Below, piece after piece: positions 35,187-44,340 of a stretch of 64,000 nt of DNA. A model generated the notes under the pieces. That model had not been told where the DNA came from, did no database searches, and saw nothing but the letters and a program-made list of their open reading frames with translations. Source of the stretch: UBA10649 sp963842725 (GTDB lineage: Bacteria > Actinomycetota > Actinomycetes > S36-B12); contig CAWJHN010000001.1 in the NCBI GenBank assembly GCA_963842725.1, positions 144,826 to 208,825 on the forward strand, given 5' to 3'. Both the position numbers and the translations under genes were made by a program. Positions within the stretch are counted from its first letter, which is position 1. Each line of letters opens with the position of its first letter.

Positions 35187-36843
35187 GGAGCACCTCCCCG
35201 ATCGTGGTCAGGCCCTCGGCGACCTTGAGCCATCCGTCCTGACGCAGCGTGCGCATTCCCTGCTCGACCGCGAGCTGGCGCACGTCCTCCGACGAGGCAT
35301 TGCGCAGCGCGAGCTTGCCGATCTCCTCGGTCATGGGCATGACCTCGTGCATGGCGAGGCGTCCGCGATAGCCGGTGCCGGCGCAGGTCGCGCAGCCGAT
35401 CGGCTCGAAGAAGGTCGGCTCGATCCCGGGCGGCGGGTCGAAGCCCACGGCCGCCAGCTCGGCGGGCGTCTTGTTGACAAGCCGCCGGCACTTCACGCAC
35501 AGCCGCCGCGCGAGACGCTGGCCGGTCGCGCACTCCAGCGCGGATCCGACGAGGAAGGGCTCGATGCCCATCTCGGTCAGGCGGGTCATGACGCTCGGCG
35601 CATCGTTGGTGTGGATGGTCGTGAGCACCAGGTGGCCGGTCAGCGCGGACTCGATGGCGATCTGCGCCGTCTCGTGGTCGCGGATCTCGCCGATCAGGAT
35701 GATGTCGGGGTCGGCGCGCAGGATCGAGCGCAGCGCCGCCGCGAACGTCAGGCCCGCCTTCGCGTGCGTCTGCACCTGGTTGATGCCGGGGATGCGGTAC
35801 TCGACCGGATCCTCGACCGTCACGATGTTGACCTCCGGACGAGACACCGCGTGCAGCGTGGCGTAGAGGGACGTCGACTTGCCCGATCCGGTGGGGCCGC
35901 TCACGATGAGCATGCCGTAGGGCCGCTCGTAGGCCATGCGCCACTTCTTCAGGTTCTCCGGGGAGAATCCGAGGTCCGGCAGGCCCATCGTCGCGGCGGT
36001 GTTGTCGAGGATGCGCATGACGATCTTCTCGCCCCACACGGTCGGCAGGCAGCTCACGCGGAGGTCGATCTTGCGGCCCGCCGACACCACCGACAGGCGC
36101 CCGTCCTGGGGCACCCGGCGCTCCGCGATGTCCATCTCGCTCATGATCTTCAGCCGGGAGATGACCGCCGCCTGGATCTCCTTGGGCGCCGGCGCCATCT
36201 CCTTGAGCACGCCGTCGATGCGGAACCGGATGCGGATGTTGTTCTCGCTCGGCTCGACGTGGATGTCGGACGCGTTGTCCGAGATGGCCTGCTTGAGCAG
36301 CAGGTTCACGTAGCGCACGAGCGGCGCATCGGACGTCGAGGCCACCGGGGCCAGGATGTCGATGGCCGTCTCCTCGTCGAGCATGTCCCGGACGAGCTCG
36401 CCCAGTTCTGCCTCGGCGCGGTAGAGCATGTTGATCCGGGACTGGATCTCGGCCTTCAGGGCGCACGCGAAACGGACGGGATGACGAGTGATCGCCTGCA
36501 GGTCGTCGCGGATCTGCCAGTTCATCGCGGTCTGCGAGTCGGAGACCACCACCAGGACGTCCTTGTCGAAGCCGATCGGGACCACCTGGTACTTGCGCGC
36601 CTGGTCGCCGGTGATCAGGCTCGCCGCGTGCGGGTCCACCGCGATGTCCATGACCTCGACGAACTGCAGTCCGGCCGCCTCGACCGTGCAGCGCACGACG
36701 TCCTTCTTGCTGACCGCACCCTGCCTCACCAGGACGTTGAGCACCGGCTCGCCGAGGGCGGAGGCCGTGGCCGCGCCGGCGGAGACCTGGTCCTCGGTGA
36801 TGAGGCCCTCGCCCAGCAGCACGTCGACGACGGAGGCGGTCAT
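35173..36843 (-). CDS. pilB: Type IV pilus extension ATPase PilB
   Basis: 556 residues. An N-terminal MshEN/GspE-N-like domain (VDVLLGEGLITEDQVSAGAA) precedes the ATPase with Walker A GPTGSGKST near residue 318, Walker B DIILIGEIRDHETAQIAIES and a His box. A tetracysteine zinc site follows (CVKCRR ... CATCAG). Powers pilus extension. Starts ATG 36843 overlapping the stop of the small coiled-coil gene. The MshEN-like N-terminus could bind c-di-GMP; that is inference. Confidence 0.94.
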   Translation of the reverse strand: MTASVVDVLLGEGLITEDQVSAGAATASALGEPVLNVLVRQGAVSKKDVVRCTVEAAGLQFVEVMDIAVDPHAASLITGDQARKYQVVPIGFDKDVLVVVSDSQTAMNWQIRDDLQAITRHPVRFACALKAEIQSRINMLYRAEAELGELVRDMLDEETAIDILAPVASTSDAPLVRYVNLLLKQAISDNASDIHVEPSENNIRIRFRIDGVLKEMAPAPKEIQAAVISRLKIMSEMDIAERRVPQDGRLSVVSAGRKIDLRVSCLPTVWGEKIVMRILDNTAATMGLPDLGFSPENLKKWRMAYERPYGMLIVSGPTGSGKSTSLYATLHAVSRPEVNIVTVEDPVEYRIPGINQVQTHAKAGLTFAAALRSILRADPDIILIGEIRDHETAQIAIESALTGHLVLTTIHTNDAPSVMTRLTEMGIEPFLVGSALECATGQRLARRLCVKCRRLVNKTPAELAAVGFDPPPGIEPTFFEPIGCATCAGTGYRGRLAMHEVMPMTEEIGKLALRNASSEDVRQLAVEQGMRTLRQDGWLKVAEGLTTIGEVLRVIA

Positions 36844-37124
36844 GTCGTGGTTCTCCTCTGTCGGGGCGTGGGGTCGAGCAAAGAGTCGACCAGGGTCAGG
36901 TCATCGGCATAGGCGGCGATCAGCGCCTCGGTGAGCTCGGCCACTCGGGCGCGAAGCCCCTCGATCGTCGTGTCGGTCGCGTCGCGAGTCTGGCGAAGCC
37001 GCATCTGGACGATCTCGAGCTCGCGGCGCGCCGCGTTGCGCGCGTTGCGGATCTCGTCGATGGGAGGAGCCTGACCGGACGAACGCACGGAGGCGGACAG
37101 GCCCGACGTCGATCGGTTCGACAT
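36840..37124 (-). CDS. Small coiled-coil protein in the pil operon
   Basis: 94 residues with one long helix/coiled coil (NARNAARRELEIVQMRLRQT RDATDTTIEGLRARVAELTE). No family recognised. Its stop overlaps the pilB start (ATGA), so it is produced with PilB and could be an adaptor between the motor ATPases. Confidence 0.7.
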   Translation of the reverse strand: MSNRSTSGLSASVRSSGQAPPIDEIRNARNAARRELEIVQMRLRQTRDATDTTIEGLRARVAELTEALIAAYADDLTLVDSLLDPTPRQRRTTT

Positions 37125-37151
37125 GGACGTTCTCCCTCCTCACGATCGCGA

Positions 37152-38294
37152 CTACTCGCGGTGACCGGCCCTCTTGAGCGCGACATGCAGGTCGGCGACC
37201 CGCGTGACCACCTTCTCGGCCTCGTCGACGGTGATGATCCCGTCCATGACGAGGCGGACGGCATCCTGCTCGAACGTGCGCATGCCGTAGTACCGGCCCT
37301 CGGCGACGATGTCCTGGATCATCGACGTCTTCTCCGGATCGAGCACTGCCTCGCGGATGCGCGGGGTGGACACGGCCACCTCCACGACCACAGTGCGCCC
37401 GACGCCGTTCCCGGAGGCGACCAGGTGCTGGCACATGACGCCCTGCAGGGTCTCCGCCAGGGACATGCGCGCCTGCCGCTGCTCCTCGACCGGGAAGATG
37501 TCGATGGCCCGGTTGACGGCGTCGACCACGGTCCGGGCGTGCAGGCTCGCGAGCACGAGGTGTCCGGTCTCCGCCGCCTGCAGGGCGGTGCGGAGGGTCA
37601 TGGGATCGCGGATCTCTCCGATGAGGATCACGTCGGGGTCCTGCCGGAGCCCGGAGCGCAGTGCCCGGTCGAATTCGCGCGTGTCGGTGTGCAGCTCGCG
37701 CTGGCTGATCGTCGCGCGCTTGCCCCGGTGCAGGAACTCGATCGGGTCCTCGATCGTCAGGATGTGGCAGTTGCGCTCGCGGTTGATCGCGTCGATCATC
37801 GCCGCCAGCGTGGTCGTCTTCCCGGAGCCGGTAGGCCCGCAGATGAGGATGAGGCCGCTGCTGCGAAGGGCGAGCTCCTCGACCACCGGGGGAAGGCCCA
37901 GCTCGTCGAACCCGGGGATGTCGACCTTCACGTGCCGGAGCACCATCGCCGCGGCGCCTCGGCTGCGGTAGGCGTTGGCGCGGAATCGTCCGATGCCGGG
38001 GGCGGTGAGCGCGAAGTCGACCTCGCGATCGGCGGCGAACGCTGCCCTCTCGTCCGCGGTGGGCAGGGCATCGAGCACGATGACCTCGGTCTGCTCGGGC
38101 GTGAACTCGGGCAGGTCCAGGGGCCACAGCTGACCCGACACGCGGATGAGCGGGGGCGCGCCCGGACGGATGTGCACGTCCGAGGCGCCGTGCGCCACGG
38201 CCGTCGCGAGGATCTCGCGAAGGTTCGACGCGCCGGACCCGGAGGTCGGCTCCCGCTCGAGGTTCGGCGCGCGCGCCGGTGCCTGGATACCCAT
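37152..38294 (-). CDS. Second PilT/PilU-type ATPase
   Basis: 380 residues. Carries Walker A GPTGSGKTT near residue 155, the Asp box HILTIEDPIEFLHRGKRA, Walker B DVILIGEIRDPMTLRTALQA and TGHLVLASLHARTVVDAVNR. The conserved AIRAGK-like C-terminal part of PilT is altered. Resembles PilU, the accessory retraction ATPase, but could be another PilT paralogue. Start ATG 38294 (MGIQAPARAPNLERE) is followed by a short variable N-terminus; no clear ribosome site. Divergent from pilM. Confidence 0.88.
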   Translation of the reverse strand: MGIQAPARAPNLEREPTSGSGASNLREILATAVAHGASDVHIRPGAPPLIRVSGQLWPLDLPEFTPEQTEVIVLDALPTADERAAFAADREVDFALTAPGIGRFRANAYRSRGAAAMVLRHVKVDIPGFDELGLPPVVEELALRSSGLILICGPTGSGKTTTLAAMIDAINRERNCHILTIEDPIEFLHRGKRATISQRELHTDTREFDRALRSGLRQDPDVILIGEIRDPMTLRTALQAAETGHLVLASLHARTVVDAVNRAIDIFPVEEQRQARMSLAETLQGVMCQHLVASGNGVGRTVVVEVAVSTPRIREAVLDPEKTSMIQDIVAEGRYYGMRTFEQDAVRLVMDGIITVDEAEKVVTRVADLHVALKRAGHRE

Positions 38295-38358
38295 ACCTCT
38301 GGTTTCGGCCCGGGTCGTGCGATTGGGCCCACCCCATGGGCTCAAACCGCGCGACCGG

Positions 38359-38366
38359 GCCGATAT
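38359..38366 (+). promoter_or_regulatory. Possible FliA/WhiG-type -10 box for pilM-pilN-pilO
   Basis: GCCGATAT, an exact sigma-28-type -10 octamer, 35 bases before the pilM ATG and 24 before its GGAGG. CTCAAAC lies 11-14 bases upstream; the spacing is one to three bases shorter than normal. Sits in the divergent pilT2/pilM intergenic region. Confidence 0.5.
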
Positions 38367-38401
38367 CCCTGTCGAGACACGCACCGGCTGGAGGCATGCA
38401 C

Positions 38402-39550
38402 ATGGCGGCCAAGAAGGCACCGAAGCTCGTGGGCCTCGACATCGGGACGAGCGGTGTGCGTGCCGTCGAGCTGACCTGGGATCGCAAGACGAGCAGCTAC
38501 CGCATCAAGAAGGCCGCCTCCGTCGAGCTGCCCCGCGGGGCCGTGCGCAACGGTTCGGTGCACGACGAGGCCGTCGTCGCGAAGGCGCTCAAGAGGCTCT
38601 GGCGCAAGGGGCACTTCTCCACCCGCAAGGTCGTGATGGGACTGGCGGACAACAGCCTCCTCACCCGCCAGGTCGACCTGCCATGGATGCCCCCCGACGA
38701 CTTCCGCACCGCCTTGAAGTACCAGGTCGGCGATGCGCTTCCGGTCGACCTCGACTCGGTCCAGATCGACTACCACCTCCTCGGCGAGCGGCACTCGGCC
38801 GACGAGCACGGCCAGGCCGTGGACCTGAACCGCATCCTCATCGTGGCGGTGAGCACCGACGCCGTCACGTCCCAGGCGAACGCCGTGCGCAAGGCGCGGC
38901 TGGAGCCGATCGGCGCCGATACGACGGCCTTCGCGCTGATCCGGGCAGCGTGCGCCGGCGTCCTGCCCGGCGACACCAGCACCCACGCCGTGGTCGACCT
39001 CGGCGCGGACCAGTTGATGGTGGTCGTCCATCGGGCCGGCCAGCCCCGGTTCGTCCGCACCATCTCGAATCTCGGTGGCGAATCCGCCACCGATGCCCTG
39101 GCAGCGCGCCTGGTCATCGACCTGGACGAGGCCGAGGGCATCAAGTGCGAGACCGGCCTGAACGGCCGCGCACCACTGGTCGCCCCGATCGTGGAGTCGT
39201 CGGTGTTCGGCGGAGTCTCCATGCCCGTGGCCGCGTCCGTCGACTCTCGGACCGCTGCGGCCATCGAGGTCCTGAACCCGTGGGCGACGACCATCATCGG
39301 AGAGGTCCGCAACTCCCTCGACTACTTCCAGGCGTCCGAGCCGGGAACCCCGGTCAAGTCATTGACGCTGACGGGCCGCACTGCCTCCACCGCCGGATTG
39401 GTCGACCGCATCGCCACCCAGATCCCCATCCCGGTCCGCACGATGCCACCGCTGCTCGGCCTCGAGGCCGCCCGCAGCGTGGTGCACGGCGCCCCGCCCG
39501 ACACGCGCCTGATGGTCGCGGCCGGACTCGCCATGGCGGGCTCGTCATGA
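38402..39550 (+). CDS. pilM: Type IV pilus assembly protein PilM
   Basis: 382 residues. FtsA/actin-like ATPase that forms the cytoplasmic ring below PilN/PilO. Carries LVGLDIGTSGVRAVEL near the N-terminus, VVMGLADNSLLTRQVDLPWM, AVVDLGADQLMVVVH and GEVRNSLDYFQ near the C-terminus. ATG 38402 is chosen over 38396 because GGAGG (38390-38394) is then seven bases away. First gene of pilM-pilN-pilO, divergent from the motor operon. Confidence 0.93.
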   Translation: MAAKKAPKLVGLDIGTSGVRAVELTWDRKTSSYRIKKAASVELPRGAVRNGSVHDEAVVAKALKRLWRKGHFSTRKVVMGLADNSLLTRQVDLPWMPPDDFRTALKYQVGDALPVDLDSVQIDYHLLGERHSADEHGQAVDLNRILIVAVSTDAVTSQANAVRKARLEPIGADTTAFALIRAACAGVLPGDTSTHAVVDLGADQLMVVVHRAGQPRFVRTISNLGGESATDALAARLVIDLDEAEGIKCETGLNGRAPLVAPIVESSVFGGVSMPVAASVDSRTAAAIEVLNPWATTIIGEVRNSLDYFQASEPGTPVKSLTLTGRTASTAGLVDRIATQIPIPVRTMPPLLGLEAARSVVHGAPPDTRLMVAAGLAMAGSS

Positions 39551-40413
39551 CCGCCCCGACCACGACTCCCCCGCCGCGGCATCGCTCCCGGCGCCCGGCC
39601 GCAAAGAAGAGCATCTGGCAGATGGAGCTCGGCAAGAAGCCTGCCGACGACGAGGCGATCGAGCACGCTCCCTTCCAGCCGACCCTGCCTCGGGTCAACC
39701 TGCTCCCGAGCGCCGTTCGCCAGAGCATCGCCATGAGGAAGGCCCTCCGCGGCTTCGTCGCGCTGGGCATCGTGCTGGTCCTCGCCTTCGCGGGCGTGTG
39801 GTACCTGCAGTCGTCCACGATCGCCACGGCTGAGGCGGCCCTGGCCGAAGCCCAGGCGGAGAGCCAGGAGATCGAGGCCAAGATCGCCGCACTCGCGCCG
39901 GTCAAGGCGATGTTCAGCGAGATCAGCGGGCAGCAGGAGCTCGTCCGGAAGACCATGGCGTCTCAGCCGCAAGCCGCCGCCGTGTTCGCGCATCTGATCG
40001 ACCTCGGCGAAGTGGCGAGTGGACCCGGTGCACCCGTCGACTTCACGTCGGTCACCGTGGGCTACCAGGGAATCCCCGTGCCCGGCGGACCGGTCAACGC
40101 ATGCGCCAACCCGGATCCGTTCGGTGCCGACATCACCATCGGCTGCGTGACCTTCAATGCGACGGCGGGGTCGCGTGCCCAGGTCGCCGACCTCCTCATG
40201 CGAATGGAGACGGATCCGATGTTCGTCGGGCCTTACGTCGATTCGACGACTGTCTCGACGGGAACGGACCCCGAGTCCGACGTCGTCTACTTCACCGGAA
40301 CGGCCGGGCTCTCGGTCGAGGCTCTCGACCAGGAGCTGTCGGCTGAGGAGATCGAGGCCATCCTCACCCCGCCCAAGCCGGCTGACGACGAAGAAGGGGA
40401 GGGCCAGGAGTGA
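39547..40413 (+). CDS. pilN: PilN-like pilus assembly protein
   Basis: 288 residues. A cytoplasmic N-terminus carries the PilM-binding signature PRVNLLPSAVRQSIAMRKAL. One membrane segment (RGFVALGIVLVLAFAGVWYL) is followed by a coiled coil and a periplasmic-side domain. Longer N-terminus than in Proteobacteria. ATGA overlap with pilM. Forms the PilN/PilO alignment complex. Confidence 0.88.
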   Translation: MTAPTTTPPPRHRSRRPAAKKSIWQMELGKKPADDEAIEHAPFQPTLPRVNLLPSAVRQSIAMRKALRGFVALGIVLVLAFAGVWYLQSSTIATAEAALAEAQAESQEIEAKIAALAPVKAMFSEISGQQELVRKTMASQPQAAAVFAHLIDLGEVASGPGAPVDFTSVTVGYQGIPVPGGPVNACANPDPFGADITIGCVTFNATAGSRAQVADLLMRMETDPMFVGPYVDSTTVSTGTDPESDVVYFTGTAGLSVEALDQELSAEEIEAILTPPKPADDEEGEGQE

Positions 40414-41127
40414 TGAGTACTCATCGCGTGCGCAACACCGTGCTCGTCGGGACCCTCGCCGTCCTCGCTCTGGTGGCGGCCGCATGGTTCCTGGTGCTGT
40501 CACCCCGGCTCGCGACCGCCGATGGCCTTGCCACCCAGGCGGAGCAGTTGTCGATGTCGAACACGCAGCAGCTCAACCGGTACAACCAGACGCTCGACCA
40601 GGCGGTCCGGGCGACGCAGGCAGCGAACGAGGCACAGGCGCTGTTCTCCACGATGCCGGAGGCGGCGGAACTGCCCACCGTCCTGACCCAGATCACCGAC
40701 GCGGCCACCGACGCCGGCATCGCCCTGACCGACATCTCGATGATCAGCACCACCATGCCCGCAGACCCGTATCGCCGGCCATGCGGCACGCCGACGGAGC
40801 GACGATGCCGATCGGCCAGTGCAACGTCCAGCTGGCTCAGATGGACGTGACCATCTCGGTCGTGGGCAGCGCGCGCCGGACCTGCTGCGGTTCCTGGACA
40901 ACCTCCAGGCGCTCGACCGGGCGGTGCTCGTGACGTCGACAGGCCTCCAGTCGAACGTCCTGTACCGTCGAGGGTGCGAACGGAACCGCCGCGACCACAC
41001 CCTCACCGTCTCGGGCTCGATGTTCGTCCTGCAGTCGACACTTGCCAGACCTCGTGGCCAATGTGCAGCGGCTGCTCGACGAGGTGCAGGCGCCCGAGGT
41101 CGCGTCGTTGCCGCGCGAAGCCGCTAG
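40410..41127 (+). CDS. pilO: PilO-like pilus assembly protein (frame breaks)
   Basis: About 239 codons. Starts MMSTHRVRNTVLVGTLAVLALV with one membrane segment, then a coiled coil (ATQAEQLSMSNTQQLNRYNQ) and a ferredoxin-like PilO domain readable across frames (LPTVLTQITDAATDAGIALT, PIGQCNVQLAQMDVTISVVG, LLRFLDNLQALDRAVLVTST, LTVSGSMFVLQSTL). Breaks near 40770, 40880, 40965 and 41040. The start overlaps pilN. The stop TAG shares the CTAG with the convergent gene's stop. Confidence 0.82.
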
Positions 41128-41921
41128 AGCGGACCGAGGTCCTGGAGCAGGCGTTCGCCGTCGCGACTCGCCGAGCCCCTCGGCGAGCGCCGCCCGAATG
41201 GCACGCACCGCCGGCAGGAACTCCGACGGGAGGCTGTCGAGCTCGGACATCGCCGCCGTCGGTCAGTTCCCATCTGCAGGTGACGGTGAGGATTTGAGTG
41301 TCGCCCGCCGCGACGGCCGACTCGACGAGATAGGCCTCCAGCGCAAGGAAGTCGCTCTCGTACGCCGACTGGATCGCCTCCGGGATCGAGCCCTTGACCC
41401 GACGGGCCTGCGCCTCGAGCATCGTCGCAGCCGCAGCCGCACGCCGGGCCGCGACGAATTCCTCGGCGGTCAGCCCTCCGAGGCGTTCGGCGACCGACAT
41501 CTCGATCTCGTCGGCAGACGGTGCGAGGACTGCGGCGAGGTACTCGATGTCGGGCCACCGCTGGGACAGGTCGAACACCAGTGACGACTCGAAGGCAGAG
41601 ACCATGTGATCGCGGGCGAAGTCGATCAGCTGCTCCGCCGAGATGGCGTCCGGCAGCTCGGAGTCGGCGAAGCCCGCGAGCTCGCGTGAGACCGCCTCGA
41701 CCGCCTGGTAGAACTGCCGCTGCGGTGAGCGTCGGGGCGATGTTCAGCCGCTCCCACACGACCGACTCGAGCACGGCCAGGTCGGCACCGAGCGCGCAGG
41801 CCACCGCCCTGACCGAGTCATCCTCGGCGGCGTACTGCTGGGCCGCCGAGTCGAGCACCTGGGCGGTGCGCATCATGCGCCCGAAGTGCTCCTCGGCCGT
41901 GCCCTTCTCCGCACCCGGCAC
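41124..41921 (-). CDS. Unrecognised helical protein after the minor pilins (frame breaks)
   Basis: About 265 residues pieced from three frames. It starts MPGAEKGTAEEHFGRMMRTA and ends ERLLQDLGPL. In between are QFYQAVEAVSRELAGFADSE, FDLSQRWPDIEYLAAVLAPS, LTAEEFVAARRAAAAATMLE and SELDSLPSEFLPAVRAIRAA. Breaks near 41725, 41255 and 41155. Mostly alpha helical, no signal peptide, no family recognised. It follows the minor-pilin genes by 82 bases and converges on pilO. Confidence 0.6.
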   Translation of the reverse strand: MPGAEKGTAEEHFGRMMRTAQVLDSAAQQYAAEDDSVRAVACALGADLAVLESVVWERLNIAPTLTAAAVLPGGRGGLTRARGLRRLRAAGRHLGGAADRLRPRSHGLCLRVVTGVRPVPAVARHRVPRRSPRTVCRRDRDVGRRTPRRADRRGIRRGPACGCGCDDARGAGPSGQGLDPGGDPVGVRERLPCAGGLSRRVGRRGGRHSNPHRHLQMGTDRRRRCPSSTASRRSSCRRCVPFGRRSPRGSASRDGERLLQDLGPL

Positions 41922-42003
41922 CCAAGCCTCCTCCGCGATCGAACACCCGCGTTGGCGGGCCCTTGCAGGATAGTCGCCGTGCGAGCGGAGGCGCTCGACG
42001 CCG

Positions 42004-44319
42004 CTACTCCACCCAGATCACCAGCCGGCGGAACTCGGTGACCGCGTCGTCGCCCGTGCCGTGCGTCAGGTCGTAGCTGACGATCACCGGGCCCGGGGCC
42101 GTCGGCGTCACGTACGCCGTCAGCCCGCTGGTCGTGACGCTCGCGGCGCCGGAGACGACCTCCACGTCGTCAACCGTCGCGCTGACGTCCGTTGCGAAGG
42201 CGAGGGGATACGCGGCGACGTCGAGGCCCTGACGCTGCATCGTCAGCTCCATCGTCGGCGCCTTGCGGTCGGAGTCGTTCTCGACGGAGTCAGTCCACGC
42301 CTCGTCACTGAGCTCGAGCATGTAGGGCGGCACGTGCCGGGCGAGCCGGGTGTCGTACTTGTACACCTTGTTGTAGCCGCCGTTGGAGCCGACCACGCAG
42401 CGGTACTTCTGCGCGAGGCTCCCCCACATGTAGATGTAGCCGTTTCGGTCTCCGTACGTCGGATCGTTCGGCTCGTTCGGCGTGTAGGGATCCTGCGCGG
42501 CGAAGCACTGGTCCACGGCCAGCAGAGCGAAGTTGAAGATCGGGTTGCGGGCATTGGCGATCTTCCAGTCGCCGACCCACCGCGCGGGAGCCGCGGTGAA
42601 CGGGCGGTAGATGTAGGAGAACTTGTCCGACACCAGCCCCAGGAAGTTCTGCGAGGTGCTGCTGGGCTTGCCGTAGTTCGCGCCGGTCGTCGTCGACGAG
42701 GTCGTGTCCCTGAGCGTGCCGGTCAGGATGATGTTGTTCTCCGTCGCGATCGTCATGGCACCCTTGTAGACCCCCTGCACGTACAGGTCGCCCTTGGCGC
42801 AGCTGGACGAGTACCACGGCGAGGCGATGTCGGCGTACTCCGACGGATAGCCCTTGAAGTGCCAGCCGGACGGGGAGTTGAACAGCGCCGCCTCTCCGGT
42901 GTCCACGCTCGCCTTGGGGATCACGAACGGGTAGGTGCTGGTGCCGAACTTGACCTTGCAGGTCGGCTCGTTCGGGGCCGTCGGCGGAGTCACGGTCGCG
43001 AACTGGTTGTTCAGGTCCCACGCATTGTCCGGGTCGTCGGCCTCCGTCGGGCGTCGCACGTTCTGCACGTAGATCACCAGGTCCTCGAAGCTGGCCAGGT
43101 TGACGCGCGCGGTGTTGGGGGCGGTCGCGGTCCCCGTGCCGAGGAAGGCGCCGTTGCCACCGGCGCACAGCGGGTTCGTCGCCTTGGTGTCCGGGCTCGT
43201 CACGTACATGTATCCGTCGTTGGTGAAGCGGATCCGGGTCGGTCCCGTGAACACGCAGCCGGTCTCGCTCGCCCGCTTCTTCAGGAGGGCGGGTGAGGTG
43301 GGCAGGTCGAGAATGGTCGCGTACTCGGGGTTGATGCCGGTCGGGTCGGGCGGGCCGTCCGGGCGCCAGGCGTTGCCCTGGAAGAGCGTCGTTCGGCTGG
43401 TGCTGGTCTGGATCCACTTGGCGTTGGTTCCGTTGTTGCTGGTGATGCCGGTCGGCGAGTTGGCCAGGAACCGGCGATCCTCGTCACATCCCACCTCGCC
43501 GGGCAGCAGGCCCTCCGCCTCGCTGCGGCACGATGACGTGATGTCGCCGGGCGCGATGGTGTCGGTGAGGTCGGCATTCTCCAGGCGCCAGACGTCGTTG
43601 GTGTGCACCTTGCCCTGCAGCGTCTCGCTGTTGTAGATGCCGGCCCACTGGCAGAAGTTGAGGTTGCGCTGGTTGCCGGTGTTCGGCAGCAGCGGCTGCA
43701 CCTGGCCGCCCTCGTACCAGTGCCGGGAGCAGACGAGGCGCGCCAGCTCTTGCGCCGTGTAGCCGGGGCCGCCCGAGTCGGCGACGGTGGAGTAGGCACC
43801 GGGCAGGTCGGGGGCGGGCGTCTCGATGTCGCTCATGTACACGTAGTCGAGCGTCGACCGCTTGGAGAGGGTCGCCTGGACCGTGCGGACGACCCCGTTC
43901 TCCCCCTTCGGGGAGCGGCCGACCGCGATCACGACGAGCATGCCTCCCGCGCCGGCCCGGCTCGAGTCGACGGAGTAGCGGAACTCGCTGTCCGTCGTTC
44001 CGCCGGGCACGTCGACCCATCCGCAGAGCGCCGCGTTGAACCCCTCCTGCGCGACGTCGGCGACGCAGTCCTGGTCCTCCATGTCGGAGTAGTAGATGTT
44101 GTTCTCCTGGAGGTGCGCGAGGTACTCCGCGATGCCCGCCTCGGCGGCGGACAGGGCGGCGAACGAGTGCTCGCTGCGGCTCGACGGCACGATCTGACGG
44201 ACCACCGACTGCGCCACGACGAGCGCGAGCCCGAGCATCACCATGCTCATGATGATCACGAGGATCATCGCCACGCCGCTGTCGCCTGCAGGCTTCTCGA
44301 TCGGATCGTCGCACCGCAC
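42004..44319 (-). CDS. Large PilX-like minor pilin / pilus-tip adhesin candidate
   Basis: 771 residues. A short basic leader and GDSG, then a hydrophobic pilin-like helix (VAMILVIIMSMVMLGLALVV). After about 50 helical residues comes a very large extracellular part rich in Asn/Thr/Tyr/Gly with many Cys (for example CGWVDVPGG, CSRHWYEGG, CAGGNGAFLG, CKVKFGTSTY), ending in an Ig-like domain (ATVDDVEVVSGAASVTTSGL). Lacks Glu5. The GTG at 44319 is given; an ATG at 44345 overlapping the previous stop would be in frame after one base is corrected. Probably a pilus-tip or initiating subunit. Confidence 0.75.
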   Translation of the reverse strand: MRCDDPIEKPAGDSGVAMILVIIMSMVMLGLALVVAQSVVRQIVPSSRSEHSFAALSAAEAGIAEYLAHLQENNIYYSDMEDQDCVADVAQEGFNAALCGWVDVPGGTTDSEFRYSVDSSRAGAGGMLVVIAVGRSPKGENGVVRTVQATLSKRSTLDYVYMSDIETPAPDLPGAYSTVADSGGPGYTAQELARLVCSRHWYEGGQVQPLLPNTGNQRNLNFCQWAGIYNSETLQGKVHTNDVWRLENADLTDTIAPGDITSSCRSEAEGLLPGEVGCDEDRRFLANSPTGITSNNGTNAKWIQTSTSRTTLFQGNAWRPDGPPDPTGINPEYATILDLPTSPALLKKRASETGCVFTGPTRIRFTNDGYMYVTSPDTKATNPLCAGGNGAFLGTGTATAPNTARVNLASFEDLVIYVQNVRRPTEADDPDNAWDLNNQFATVTPPTAPNEPTCKVKFGTSTYPFVIPKASVDTGEAALFNSPSGWHFKGYPSEYADIASPWYSSSCAKGDLYVQGVYKGAMTIATENNIILTGTLRDTTSSTTTGANYGKPSSTSQNFLGLVSDKFSYIYRPFTAAPARWVGDWKIANARNPIFNFALLAVDQCFAAQDPYTPNEPNDPTYGDRNGYIYMWGSLAQKYRCVVGSNGGYNKVYKYDTRLARHVPPYMLELSDEAWTDSVENDSDRKAPTMELTMQRQGLDVAAYPLAFATDVSATVDDVEVVSGAASVTTSGLTAYVTPTAPGPVIVSYDLTHGTGDDAVTEFRRLVIWVE

Positions 44320-44340
44320 GTCGCGGACGCCCTTCGTCGC

